DNA from: Aphelenchoides besseyi
Lineage: Eukaryota > Nematoda > Chromadorea > Rhabditida > Aphelenchoididae
NCBI GenBank assembly: GCA_024699855.1
Contig: JAMPIQ010000001.1
Location: 1,984,001-2,048,000, forward strand
DNA length: 64,000 nt
Direction of reading: 5' to 3'
Position 1 is the stretch's first letter, and every line of letters begins with the position of its first letter. Position numbers and translations under genes: made by a program. Under the pieces are notes generated by a model. It was not told the origin of the DNA and made no database searches. It saw nothing but the letters and a program-made list of their open reading frames with translations. This document shows, in pieces, positions 45,932 to 61,100 of this stretch.

Positions 45932-46996
45932 TCAAAAGATTTCGAGAAGTAGACCCTTGAGTGCACTTTGAACTTTGGGTGCGAGATCTGGATTATCGAC
46001 GGCATTTTCCAAAGTCTCCACGACTTCTTCAGGAGTTGAGCTGTACGATAAGTGTAATTCGGCAAGAAGTTCTGATTTGTCAAGTTGGCATACCAATTCC
46101 CGAGACCATATCTTCAGAAAAAAACTTAAACTTAAAGGAAATTCATAAATAATAATACCATGTATTGACGCTCCTTCTCAAACGTCGTCTTCTTGCTCGT
46201 CGGCAGCAATGAGTAAGCTGAATCCAATTGCTTCTTCAGATCTTCGATCTTATCGTTATGATTTCCGATTTCTTCTTCAGTGGTCGTGATTTTTCGTCTC
46301 AAATTCCGAAGTTCGGTTTCTCGAGCTAAACAAACTAATCGTGCTCAATGCTCGAATACGAACACGTACCTTTGTTGTGAGCCAAAAATTCTTTACTGAA
46401 CACTTCCACTTCTCCAAATTTCGTTGATGATCCCGTTGGCTGGTTGTTTGCTAGAAACGAAAGAGTTAAAATTCGATTGACATTTGAAATACTCACTCAT
46501 AAACTCTTTGTATCCGTCCGACTTCTTGTAGACTTCCATTTCCTTTGCATATCGTTCCCTTTCTTTTTGTGCCAATTCTTGAAATGGCTGAAAACAAAAT
46601 CAAATTTTTATTACAAGTTACTGTAATGTCAGAAATTTGGTATTTGAATAAGTTCCATATAAAAATAGAAAAAAGTTAAAACCAAGTAATTGGACGCTAT
46701 AGCAACGTCAACACTTCGACTGTCCACTCACCTTTTTCTCTTCTTCTGTTAACGATCTCCATCCCTGCGAAGCGAGAATCGTGAAGCTCTGACCGCCGAG
46801 TTTTCGATCCGGATTCTTGCGATTGTACTCGGTATGAAAGTGACGATAAAAAATGGCATAGGCATTAAGTGGGTATTTCGGCGCATTCGTATCCTTCTTT
46901 GCTCGACGCTATAAAACACGACCATTAAAAGGCGAATCCTTTTATCAGAAATTCACTTACCGACACCGTTTTGGTGTTCTTGAAATTTTTGGACAT
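45932..46996 (-). CDS. HMG-box protein, HMG20A/B type
   Basis: This is a probable chromatin protein; in vertebrates HMG20 proteins belong to or oppose the LSD1-CoREST complex. The short first exon (MSKNFKNTKTVS) is followed by one HMG box: NAPKYPLNAYAIFYRHF, GWRSLTEEEKKPFQELAQ, KERERYAKEMEVYKKSD. After it, FSKEFLAHNKARETELRNLR matches the HMG20 block after the box, and a coiled coil follows. The end is QSALKGLLLEIF with TGA at 45932-45934. It shares a 288 bp divergent promoter region with the ZnT5 gene. Other single-box HMG proteins are possible but lack the FxxEFL...KAREAEL block. Confidence 0.8.
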
Positions 46997-47284
46997 GAAA
47001 AAACAACACCTGAGATCACTTGACAATTGATGGACCCTATAAGCGATAGCTTCGTTTTAAAAAGGCGTTTCTATTTCCCGAGTTCTCTTGGCTTTATTCT
47101 CAAACCCGAAATTCTGCTCCATTCGTTCGTTTGGCGTGGTGTTTCAAACGATACACGTTGCCGACTTGTTCAACTTCCCAATCGTATTGACGATTGTACG
47201 TGTCGTATCGAAGCGGATTGAAATTTGCGAAAAGTTGTTCCATGATGAGAATAAGATCGTAAGGAGACTGAAACAGAATCGACA
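46997..47284. promoter_or_regulatory. Divergent promoter region of HMG20-like and ZnT5 genes
   Basis: 288 bp between the two start codons. The antisense frame at 47100-47342 overlaps the ZnT5 start and is taken as a chance frame. No specific motif claimed. Confidence 0.4.
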
Positions 47285-49803
<2,519 letters not shown>

Positions 49804-49916
49804 TAAAATAAATTATTTCTGACTTGTATTCATCACATCAATCAAAACGAATACAAATTCTAAGTTTTTATTCGCAAATGTTCTAAACCACACGTTACAT
49901 GGACAAAGTACTCAGC

Positions 49917-50596
49917 CTAACGAGTTCCGCTAAAAAACAAGATTAACAATAAGATGTGAATACATAGAACGTACCGCTTCTTTGCTGCTTCCACCATTTG
50001 ATCTTGCAGTTGCTCCATGATTTCGAGTCGTTGATGAGATACGCCCTTCGGATCAAAAGCCAAAGTCGGCAATTTATAGTATCTGAAGAAGAAGCATATG
50101 AACAATACCAATAGAATAGGGGACTCACTTGTCACGTACACGTTCCCAATCCCATGGCGGGGTACTTTGAGAGCGATCGAGCCAAACTTCGATCTTTTCG
50201 AAACTAATGAACACAATGAAAGCGAACAAAACACACCAGGCACCAGTCAACGCGATCAACGGGTACAACTCTAAAGAACTTGTCGTCAAAATCGACTCCT
50301 CAACTCACCATAAGCGTGTCCGAGACGACGGAGCAAGAAACTGAAAACAGAAAAGGAGATCCACTCATTCACGAATCAGAAACATACCGCGCCGGAGTGT
50401 CTCCCGGTTTTTGTGGTGATTTGGCTTTGGAATCACGAGACCAATCACGTTCGTATTTGAAGTGTCCGCTCTCGTTGACAGTCAATTGTTTGAGTGCGGG
50501 TTTCGGTTGAACGGTTCCCGTCGTAATCAAACGAATGGCGATAACATCAAACTTACGAGTCGCGGGCATCAGCCCACGAGACAAAACGCACGGCAT
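49917..50596 (-). CDS. Small inner-mitochondrial-membrane protein, NDUFA4/MLRQ-like
   Basis: This is a probable accessory subunit of the respiratory chain. The N-terminus is basic and lacks acidic residues (MPCVLSRGLMPATRKF), as in a mitochondrial presequence. A hydrophilic region, then LLRRLGHAYELYPLIALTG and one membrane span (AWCVLFAFIVFISF) follow. The tail EVWLDRSQSTPPWDWERVRDK, YYKLPTLAFDPKG and HQRLEIMEQLQDQM ends in KKRGTR at TAG 49917-49919. The membrane-plus-W-D-R-x-x-x-x-P-x-x-W layout suggests NDUFA4, but the match is weak and other small complex I or IV subunits are possible. Confidence 0.6.
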
Positions 50597-50976
50597 CTTC
50601 TGAAAACCCACAGAATTAAAGTCAAAAATGGAAACTTGAACACGAAAATTTATCAACAGAAATCAGCTTTTGGCTCTTAACTTTTCGTAAAACCGACGAG
50701 ACAAAGCGAACGAAAACGATCAGTTGGCTGAATGGTTCTTGGCGTAACGGTTCCAAGTGGAGTGAACAAAATTGGCGGCAGTTTGAAGGCCAATTTTCTC
50801 ATCTCAACCATAGACCTTTACGTTCAACTGAGAAACTTACCAAAAAACAATGACAACGATTTCTATTGCGATGACGAGAAACATAACAAACATGAGCATC
50901 TTCAGCTAACGATTTTGACCGACCGTTCAAATTAATTTGTAAGTTTTTAATGCAAATATCAACAACAACAACAATT
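50597..50976. other. Gap between the NDUFA4-like and RRP40 genes
   Basis: About 380 bp between two - strand genes. A 67-codon + strand frame at 50732-50935 has no support. Nothing else seen. Confidence 0.35.
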
Positions 50977-51849
50977 CTAAGTTTCCATGGGAGTGGTTAG
51001 CGCATCATCCAAGAGATTTTCAACTAATTTTTCGTAGTTCGCTTCGAACGTGTTGATCGACTGAAGAATCGCTTTTTGAATGGCAACAACGGTTCTAGGC
51101 GCTCCGGTAATCCTTAAAAACGATGCACTAAAGGCTAACAAAGTATTAACTTACATAACATGTCCGTTCATTCCAACGACCAGTTCAAACTTCAGATGCT
51201 CTCCCAATGCAGAGATCAGTTTGTTGTTCGGTTTCAGTAGTCGACGTGCCGCACTCAACGGGATTTGGATTACCGTTCCGGGTGTTTGAATCACGCCCAT
51301 TCCTTGGGCTCGTTGATCGTTGTCCACACAAGTGAGCTAAAAGAATTTAACGAAAACCGCAGTTCATTCACGAACCTCCGGTTCCATGTTCTTTGATGCC
51401 AAATAAACTTGTCCGTAGATCAAACTTCCCGTTTTGATATTCGGTTTGTTACGTTTGGTGGCGCCTTCAAAACTAACTACAACGGTTACATTTAAGTCTG
51501 AAGCTACTTACTTCAGAAAACTCAACATCGCTTGTTGTGGACCTCCGATATCGACGCGATAGAAGTCGCCGACTTGTGTTGTAACGGTACCCAAAACAAA
51601 GTCTCCGGATTTTGGAATATATCTGGAAACAATAAACAGAAATACGAAATGTAACAATTACCGTGTTTCAGCGGATTCGATCCAAATTTTATGTTCCGTT
51701 TCATGTAGAATTCCGGCAACACGAGCGACCAAAGTGCGATCGGCAGTAATATCGAGTCCGGCACCGACGGTCTTCTGCTTCTTCTTTCCAGAATCACTAT
51801 TCATAAGCCAAATTGCCGGGATTTCATCGTTTGGTAAGACGACGGCCAT
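50977..51849 (-). CDS. exos-3: Exosome component RRP40 (EXOSC3)
   Basis: RRP40 is one of the three S1/KH cap proteins of the RNA exosome, which processes and degrades RNA. The N-terminal part has [20 protein letters not shown] and [13 protein letters not shown]. The S1 part reads [20 protein letters not shown] and [20 protein letters not shown], followed by [19 protein letters not shown] and [17 protein letters not shown]. The KH part has [15 protein letters not shown]. These align closely with EXOSC3. The end is TAG at 50977-50979. It lies 312 bp downstream of BLTP1 on the same strand, with a reverse-strand AATAAA at 51957-51962 about 110 bp before its start. Confidence 0.93.
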
Positions 51850-52161
51850 AGCGTAAAAATCTTGAATTTTAATGGAAAAAACGATCAATTCGAAGTTGTC
51901 CTCTCAAATGGCCATCAACCAGAAATGAATTCGTCAACAAAATATCACGGAATGATTTTATTTCCTGTCATGGATGTAGCAAGGAAAGAACACAGAAGAC
52001 TTAATACTGACAAAATAAACCCATAAGCTTAATAGAAGTTGACCGGCAGTTCACTAAACGGAATACTAATGCCAAAAAGATGAGCAGAAAGAATGTTTGG
52101 CTAATCTCGGGGTTACAAATTTTTGTATTTTGCGTCGAAATCTCGATTAGTTTTTTTAAGT
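51850..52161. other. Gap between BLTP1 and RRP40
   Basis: Holds the BLTP1 3' UTR and the RRP40 5' end; the reverse-strand AATAAA at 51957-51962 is the likely BLTP1 end. No gene seen. Confidence 0.45.
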
Positions 52162-55100
52162 TTAGGAGCGAAGTGACTGTTGAATAATTTGTTTGAGGAT
52201 CGCTGCCAAGATCGCGTCGCTTCGATCCAAAACTCCACGTTGCATGACCTTCGGAATGGTCGTACGATGATCGAAAATCTAAGAAAACCAAGAGTTAGCA
52301 GATCTACGAGATTGAATGTACCTGGAGTTTTCGTAGAATGTCGTCGATAACCGGTGGATTCCATTTGAATCGATCGATGAAACGAATCTTCGGATCCACA
52401 GCCCATTCACGACAAACGTAAAGTCGACTATCTCGTCGTTGTTTTTCGACGGCCGTCGATGATGTGGAAGTGTTGGAAGCACTTGGACCGGCGGGCGAAC
52501 GAATCACCGATTCGTCTCGTTTATCTTCGTGCTAAACAAAACAATTAGAATGGATTTTGAGTTCAAACAAACGAGATAAGATTTCAGAAGTTCGGGAAGA
52601 AATCCGACCTGAGCGTTGAAGTCGGTTTGAACAGAAACCGCGTTGTGAAACTCGCAAATGAACCAACTTTCCACCTAAAGTTTTTTACTGTGTTTATTGT
52701 TGTTGTTAAAACTGACCATATCGTCAGTCGAAATACCATCACTGGCTGGAGCATCGTAAACAGGCGACGAACTGAGATCAATAGGTTGTCGTTGAATGGT
52801 CGTAAGCGTTGCATCAAGAGCCGGAAATATGAAAAGTTCCAACACGTTATGCGAATGTCGCGGTGGTGTGGGTCGTGGAGTTGATTTGTCAGCCAACGAC
52901 AATTGTTTCAGCACATCTCCAACTACCGATTCCAAGCATGTGGCAACTGAAGCGTTGTGTCGAAGGAGAAAGTTTCGACTATGTTGTACACGACAAACTG
53001 ATGCATTGCGTTCCGCTGCTTCACTTTGAGTTGTCGTCGGTGTTTGAGCTCCCAATTTGAAGACAAACTTTTGTTCCGTGTGTACTCCAAGCCGTGAGTT
53101 CTGTGGGTCGAGGAATGCGAATTTCGAATTGCATGCCAACAAGGTACTCGCATCTTTCATGTGAAAGAACGCCCAACTAAAACCACATTCCTAATGATTA
53201 CCGTGCAGTTTATACTTACCTTGCTGCATTCATTTCGCCATTCATACACGCCAACGAAATTCGCTTTGCTTCAAATTCGATTAGACCGCCGGCTACAGTC
53301 ACTCCATCACTCGTGGTTGGAAGTGGAAGAAATCGACGATGCATTTGAACATCGCCGAGAAGATCCAAAATTCGTTGCCAGTGACAAGTCGGATATCTTG
53401 TGCTTGCTGTTGAGTCAATAGACGAGAATCTGCGCCGCGAATTGAAGTCAGGACTTTCAACTGGTGAATCAAGATCCAACGAAAAGCGTCGTGGTCGTGT
53501 CGAAGCCGAAGTGTCGCTGCTGTCCGAATGACGATCGCGTTCGCGTTCGAACTCCCGACCCCAAACCATCACACCGCTACGAAGTTGTTCGTTGAAGAAA
53601 ACAACCAGTTTGTGAGCGATTTTAGCAAAATCAGCTGTGGTGTTTCGTGTGATTATCATCTGTAGATCGGACCATGATCCGCGAACATTCAACGAACAAA
53701 TCGCCTTCTCCACTTTGCCCATTTCATTCTTGTGCGTTGCCCATTGATCGGTTAGCGAGATTTGGGTTTGGGTTAGAAGAGCGATGAAAATTGGACGACT
53801 CATCCACTCAACACGACTTTCAACCTCCGACAATTGTAACTGAGCGATGTTCTTCGGTGGCTCATCGACTCGTTTCGTGTGTCGCGCCGATATGCGAAGC
53901 TCGTGAACTGAAATGTCTCCCGAAATGGCACCACCACTCGCATTAAGCCGCGATGATTTCAATTTAAAGCCAATAGCAACATCTCGTTGTCGAAGCGAAT
54001 CGAGACGAAAATGTCCGCGTGCGATTCCATTTCTGACGATCCATGCCGTTTCGCCCATCGTATTCGACATCTGTGCATTCACATTCAATTCACTCCACTG
54101 TAGAACGAAATTCAATGCAGCTGCCCATTCGGATCGCTTGGTTGGTGTTGTGGCAATAGCCGTTGTGTTTGAGGCTGGAGAGCGACGATCTTCGACCGAA
54201 AGCGTGGGTTGATGTTTGATTGAACGTGTCGAAGAGGTCGAGTTTTTGCGTACAAGCGACTGTTCGCCAAAGAACATCCGTTGAATCAATTTTTTACGAT
54301 ACCAAGGTTTCGGGAAGCATAACAGTTCACCTAAGCGTCGCATATCGTAATTGAAATCCGCACATCCAACGCTCGCAATGATCACAAGTTGAACTGTGTG
54401 ACGATCAACATCTTCGGTTTCCGAGCCGTCGGCTGAAGGAGAAACAAAAATCGTCGCTGCAGCAGCGGGATTCTTCGTACGCGATGCTGTTATGGCCAAG
54501 CGATCAAGCTGAAAAAGGAATAGATGAGTATGTTACGCACAAAATAATCACCTTCAAAGATAGAGCATCATGAGCCGTAGTTTGTTGATGTGGTGAGTAG
54601 ATGGAAAGTTCGAAATTGCTCAGAGTTGCGGAAAGATAGATTCCGGCCAATGAAGCATCCTGTTCGTTCTGTCGACGTGTTGATGCCAGCAGTGTTAAAC
54701 TCGGTAACGTAAGAAGACAATCAGCCGCTGAACTACTTCTTTGTTGTTCGCCTCCTTCAAAACGAATCACCGACGAGTAGACAGTCATATGGAAGAAGAA
54801 GTCGAGCGGCAGAACAGAAGTATCGATGGCAACAATTGGAACTGCTGGTGTTGTCGACTCGGATCGTTGTGGAGTGGGCGAAGGTCGAGTTGTGGGCTCG
54901 AAAAGTGATTCTGGTAACGGTTCTACTGCTTGTTCCAAAAAATCAGCAAGTGCAGGAGTTACCAACGTTTGTTCGAGCATTTTTGCCAACTCCAATGCCA
55001 AGTACAAGCATTTTCCAGTCGATCGTTGATTTGTTGTTGAAGAGGAGAAGGTTTGATGAAATTGAGATGGTAGACGCGCAACACTATCGTCAGACGTGTA

Positions 55101-58100
55101 GAACAATTTTGCGTCCAAACTCGGAATTTGCAACCTCGTAACTGTCGATGGACCTGTCGACCAGCCGGTTTTGTTTTTCAAGTCACGAGCAGAAGTTCGC
55201 TTTGTCAGAGCTTTTTGTGTGTGAGTCGCTAAATTAGTGGTGGGTGTTGCTCGAAGAATACAATGACCAGTTTCGATTTTGATTTGCACATCAATGTTCA
55301 GATCAACACTCTCGGTTTTTGTATTTGCTGTTGCAACGTTTGATGGTGGTGGTAATGAAACGGCGCCTTCCGGTGGATGAGCGGTCACGACCTCACGCAA
55401 ATGGCCAACAGCAGCACGAGCTGATGGAACTCCATCGGTCGTTGTTAATCGGGGTCTAAATCTTTCGAGCATCGAACGTCGGAATTGTTTGAATCGAGCC
55501 AATTCATAGACTCGCAATTTGTTGCGTGCCATTTCCAACTCGTATTCGGATTTTCCGTCATTCAACAGTTCCGTCACTCGTACGGACTGCTCATGCACTG
55601 AAATTTCTCACAGTTCAGGTCGACCTGCTCGTAACTTACTCCTACGTTCCAACCATCGGATTTTGTTTTCATAACCAGCCAAACGATTCATATCGTCGAA
55701 AGTACCATTCGTATCGTTGATAATCGCCGAGTCAACGAGTGGTGTCGGTTCCGGTCGTGTTACGCTGCTTCTCGGACCATAAACTGACGATGAAGTCTCG
55801 GAAACCGGAATCTCGTCGGCTGGTCCAACATCCTCAGCAAATGAAGCAAGTGTGTGAGCGCACAAATTCATTAGCTTTCCGATTCGCTTAAATCCGAATA
55901 CTTAACTTCGATTTCTTCAAAGACTTACGTTATCAAAATCAATCAGCATTCCTTCCATTTCAGCTCGAACGGACAAAATCCATTGGGCATTTTCGTTTGC
56001 ATGTTTTGGTGCATTAGCGGATGAACAAAAATGATACGATCCTTGTGGAAAGTACAAGAAGTTCGATCGTGTTGTATCGCCCGTGTTTTCTTGAAGCCAT
56101 GCATCAGAAAGAGACTGGAAGGTTTGTATCGGTTTATGAAAACAATAGTTCTAACACTTACATGCTCATCGAAGTTGTCAACAAAACTGATTTTAAAGGC
56201 TTCAAATTTTGCTTGACATGCCAATTCTTTTTGAATGCAAACACTGACATCCGACCGTTGTAAAGAGACCAATAGTGCAGCCATATTGTCATCAGATTCT
56301 TCGTTGAATAGCGGCATAACACAATAGAGACCGCCTTGAATTGAAAGCGACAAATTCATTTGCATGTCCACGTTTGTTGAAGACGTCTGAATCTTATTCT
56401 TGTACAAAAAATTAGTTTGTATCTTACCGTTGGTGTCGATGCATCATGTGATTTGGGGGTTGGAGCATGTTGTTGACCACGGCCGGCTAAAATCAATTCT
56501 TGGCGCCAATAACTATAAAACTCGATTAGGGTAAAGCAAATTCCTTCACTCACTTGTATGCGTTTCGATAGTTTAACCATAGAAGAATGGCTTTATCAAT
56601 AGCACTAGCTTTGACAAGCAGAATTGGACGATTGAGATGAATGATGTAGTTATGCATCTGCCCAACGGTTATCTCTTCATTGTGAGCAGACACTTGAGTC
56701 ATGAATGTCGCATACTCTTGAAGTTCTTCTTTTGCTTCTTCATACATTGCAGTTTTGCATAGTTGACCCAAAGTTACGTTTAATTGCACTTTGGCACGTC
56801 CAAACAAACGTTCTGGCTGAGAATTTGAAGGCAACGGTTGTTCTGTTCCCGAATCTCCGGTAGGTCTTAATGCTAAGCGATTAGTCAACACGGCAGTAGG
56901 TCCATCGATAGTAAAACGAATAGCAGTAGCCGTCGGAGTAGAAGCGGTCAGTTGAAGCCATGGAGCACCAACACCTTGGACAGTCAAATTGAAATGAATT
57001 GGTTTTGATGCAGGAAGTGAACTTGTCGGACGTTCAACAGAAAGACGTTCCAAAAGAAAAGTGAGTTCAGAGCGAAAAGAACGTTCAGCAAAAAGAATCT
57101 GGTTCAGAAGATCAGTACTAAAAATGTAAGTTCTTTAAATACTAGTTGATATCTTCGGTTTACCTAACTTCACCAGTTACCGCACCGATTTCGACGGTAA
57201 CATCGAAGAATCCGCCCGGCTTGTAAATCAATCTCGTATTCGGTCCAGTCAACGTTTTTTCAACAACGTCGTTGCGGAAAGAACCTTCTACACGAATGTA
57301 AGGTAACGGCAATGTAAAAGTGTCGATTGGCGGACTGTGAGCAGTGGCTTCGTGAACAATAAAGAAAACACGATGGTCGAGAAGTTCAGCTTTGAATCGT
57401 GAATGCGCACCTGTTCGGCCATTTGAGGCTGCCTTACTGAACGCGTATTTTGTACGTAATGACGGCAAGAGTTGAGCTGTAATTTCGAGACTCGTCAGCT
57501 GAAGTTCGAAATCAATTGGTGTTCCGGTTGAATTGATTATTGCCGGAGCGTCGATGAGAGTAACATCATCAACGGTTGTGTTTGCTGATTCGACAAAATG
57601 AACTGAATGTCGTCGTTGAATTCTCTGAGTGTATGGTGAAAGAACAGTAGTATAATCGAATAGAAAACGGCGAGAACGATCGTCAAAAACACGATGAAGT
57701 TGTTTGTTTAGTGATGGAGCATGTCGAAGTAAGACCTCGTGAATAGACTGAGCTGCCATTGGTAGTTCTCCTGAAAACTGAATGTCATCCGATGCTTATT
57801 AAGCCTCGTACCTTCAATTTCGCCCAAGATCAATAAAAGATGTTTTCTATGATCCGAAAGGATGTCAAAATTAAACGTTGCAGCTCTCAATGCACAGTTC
57901 AGAATTTGTTTCGTTTCGGCCGGTGCACGTTGTTGACGATGCTCGGAGAATATCAAATTTGCTCGTTTTACTTCCAAGTTCACAGTATCCAATGGTTTCG
58001 AGGCATATTCTTGATCACGAGACAAAACAACCGTCGGATCTGCGCATCGCGATTTAGTTGTTGGAACCGCTGGATTAGGCACGTGAGGACCATTAGAGTC

Positions 58101-61100
58101 GAGTAATCGCCGGTGAGTGTGCGAAAAGTCGACCCGGAGCATTGTAGTCGAAACGAACAATTCACTTAGCATCAATTCCACAAGCAACGTTTTCGTTGTC
58201 CATTTTCCCGTCACGTTCATCGCAAAAAGTGCCATTGGCTGTTGAATCTTCTCGGCATATCGTCGATAATCACTCATTTTGTCCAAAACACCCAAAGTCC
58301 AACGGTCATTCGACATGTCGGTTCGAACGGCCGTAGAGTCGCGTGGACGTAACGGTGTTGATGGAGCTGCTCGAGAACAAATTTGAGCAGCAGCAACAAT
58401 TTCTCCAATCAAAAAGATTGATGGTAACGACGTGATGATTCGTATGTTTTGAACTTGTGTTGTATAGTTGGCAATAAGATCGATTCTGCAAAGTAGAAGT
58501 CAATTACTGATTATAGCTAACTGTTACCTTAATGGTCGAATTTGCAAAGAATCCATTTCAACATGATACACAAGGCCACCTTTCAGTTCAATGGTATCGA
58601 TGGAAAGCAAATGATGGCAATTCACTGATACAACCGGCTGACTGTTTCCGGAGCGTAATAAACGTCGTTCAATGACATCTAATTTAAGAGATGCTAACGA
58701 AATGGTGCAACTCAAACCCATCGCTGATGATTGTTCGGCTTCGAATGGCGTTTCGTAAAGAGAACGTTGCTAAACGTGTGAATTAATCGCTGAATAAGAT
58801 ACTTGTTTTCATTACTTCATAAACTGACCAAAAGAAAACATCTAACAACAACTCCATTGGATTAACTTCATGAGTGATAGGCGGTTCGACCGGGACTTTG
58901 GTTCCCCGTTGGCGAAGTTCTTTTTGAGCTCGTAGAATCCAGTACAAATCTTCGGTACGTGGTTGTGTGTCCGTTGTCATTGTCGCTTGAGTAATGGTTG
59001 ACGGTCCACGTCGATGTCCGGGAGTGAAGCCCGCAGCCGATGCAGCCGAACCTTGACGCTTGTGACCACTTCCCATCACTCGTTGTGCTGTGGACTTTGA
59101 AAATACTGCACCGGTTGTTTCATCTGCACTGAATCGCGGCGTTGAAATGGAATGTCGTAGTCGTGAAGACTGTTGATGTAAAAGTGGACGATGAGATTCG
59201 GACTTTCCAACCGGCAGCAATTTGATTGGACCGTGAACGCTGAATGCTTCGGCATTACTTAAAAGTTGATTACTGTCGGCAACAGGTGGATAAGTGGCTG
59301 TTTCCGATTCTTTCGACTTTCTTTCCACAGCAACCGCAGAAGCAGGTGGCAAGTTGATTGTCGTTTCGTCGACTACAGGGATTTGACATCGATACTTTTG
59401 CGCAACATGATTGTCAAAGAGCTAAAAAAGTCATTGAATTCAATTCTTAGATGGGTTTTTCTACTTGTATCTGTGGTGTAATGACCGTTTGCCAATGTGA
59501 TAGAAGCGCGATCATCGCAAGTTTTCGTGTTTGACGATCGCGAAAATCATCGACTGCCAACAAAACGTCTGTCCAATACTCCTAAACGATTGATGTGTTT
59601 TATTTGTATGATTGAGATTACGTTCTGCACTTCAGATCCATTTTTGGCTACATATCGCATCAAAAACAATATCAATTTGCATGATGGACACGAATCGAAC
59701 TGCTTTCCGTGCAATCGCACTTCGTCCATTTTCGATCGCTTATCGAAAGCCGCATCATCGTCGCGCCAATCCAATGCATCGGCTAACAGTTTCGTGAAAC
59801 TGAGATCATTCCATTCTTCAACCACTTCGCCGATCAACTCGATTCTTCTTGCCGTTTGACTTCCGACGTGGATCCAAATGTTTAGAAGCGGAGATAAAAC
59901 CTCGTAGAGCGACAATTCAATTCCCATTTCTGTGGCCGTGGTTTCCATCGGTTTGCCCAAGATTGTTGTGAGTTGAATTGGCCCAACGGTGAATACCAAA
60001 TTGTGTTGTGGCAAAAGTTCTCGATTGATTTTGTCCGTTTTTTCTGTTGGACCCAAAGATCGTGGTGGAGTTTTCTGAGCATCATTGGCCACTCGTTCTT
60101 GATCGTTCAGTACCAAATGAAAGTCCACAGATGGCACTTCGATTTCGCATAAAGTTCGCAGATTCGAATCGATTCGTTGAGCAATTGGCATTTCGGACCA
60201 GCTGGTCGTACACGACAACGGGATCTTTGCATAAACATTCTGATCGTAATGTTGGTTACCGATTAAGTGCAGAAGTTGGATATTCACAGACTATAACGAC
60301 ACGTTTAGTTATCAACTAAGATGAGCATCTTTACTTCAAAAAAGCATTTCACTGTCAAACTGTTTTGTGCGAATCCACCAGCCACTTCGGGAACATGCAG
60401 GTTTCCGGAACTCTGCGAACTTGCTCGTTTTTCCATGCCCAGAAATGGCGTCGGACGTTCAGCTTCAGCCGTGATTTTCGATGGTTGCAGGGATAACAAA
60501 ACGATTGTGCTTGTGAAGTCTGTTGGTATCGAATTCAAGGATTCGGCGCTAAGTGCCGGTTCAGATTGAAAGATCCCAATGTTTATGGTCGGAGTTCCAA
60601 TTCTCAAATGCATCATAGGTTGTGGCATTTGTGCTAAGGTCACAGGTTGATTGTTCAAATTGTGAAAGCGCTTACTTTCTGTTCTATTAGCTGCGCAGTT
60701 CAATGGTTGACTGTGAATTGACAGCGCGCATTTGAGATAGGAACGTTGAGCTATGACCGCTGGATGAGTTGAAGTGATCGACTCAGTCAAAGCAATGGCA
60801 AATCGAGACGCAATTTCAACTGCCAAAGGAGACATAAAAATCTAAAAACTAAGATTATCGGCTGTTTTGTAAACATTCGATCGACCTCCAACGTTTCAGC
60901 AACGTTTCCTCGTATATATAATGCAAATGGATCACGGCCAAAGTCCTCGACAAATTTGGACTCATCTGTTGAACTACCATCGTTGGAATACTGGCTTCCA
61001 CGTTGAAGAGCCATTGTATTTAATGGTCGTTCTGTTTTTCGCTTTAGTCGAACTCCACCAATACCGTCGAAAGTTCTGATAATGCGCAATCCATTCTCCT

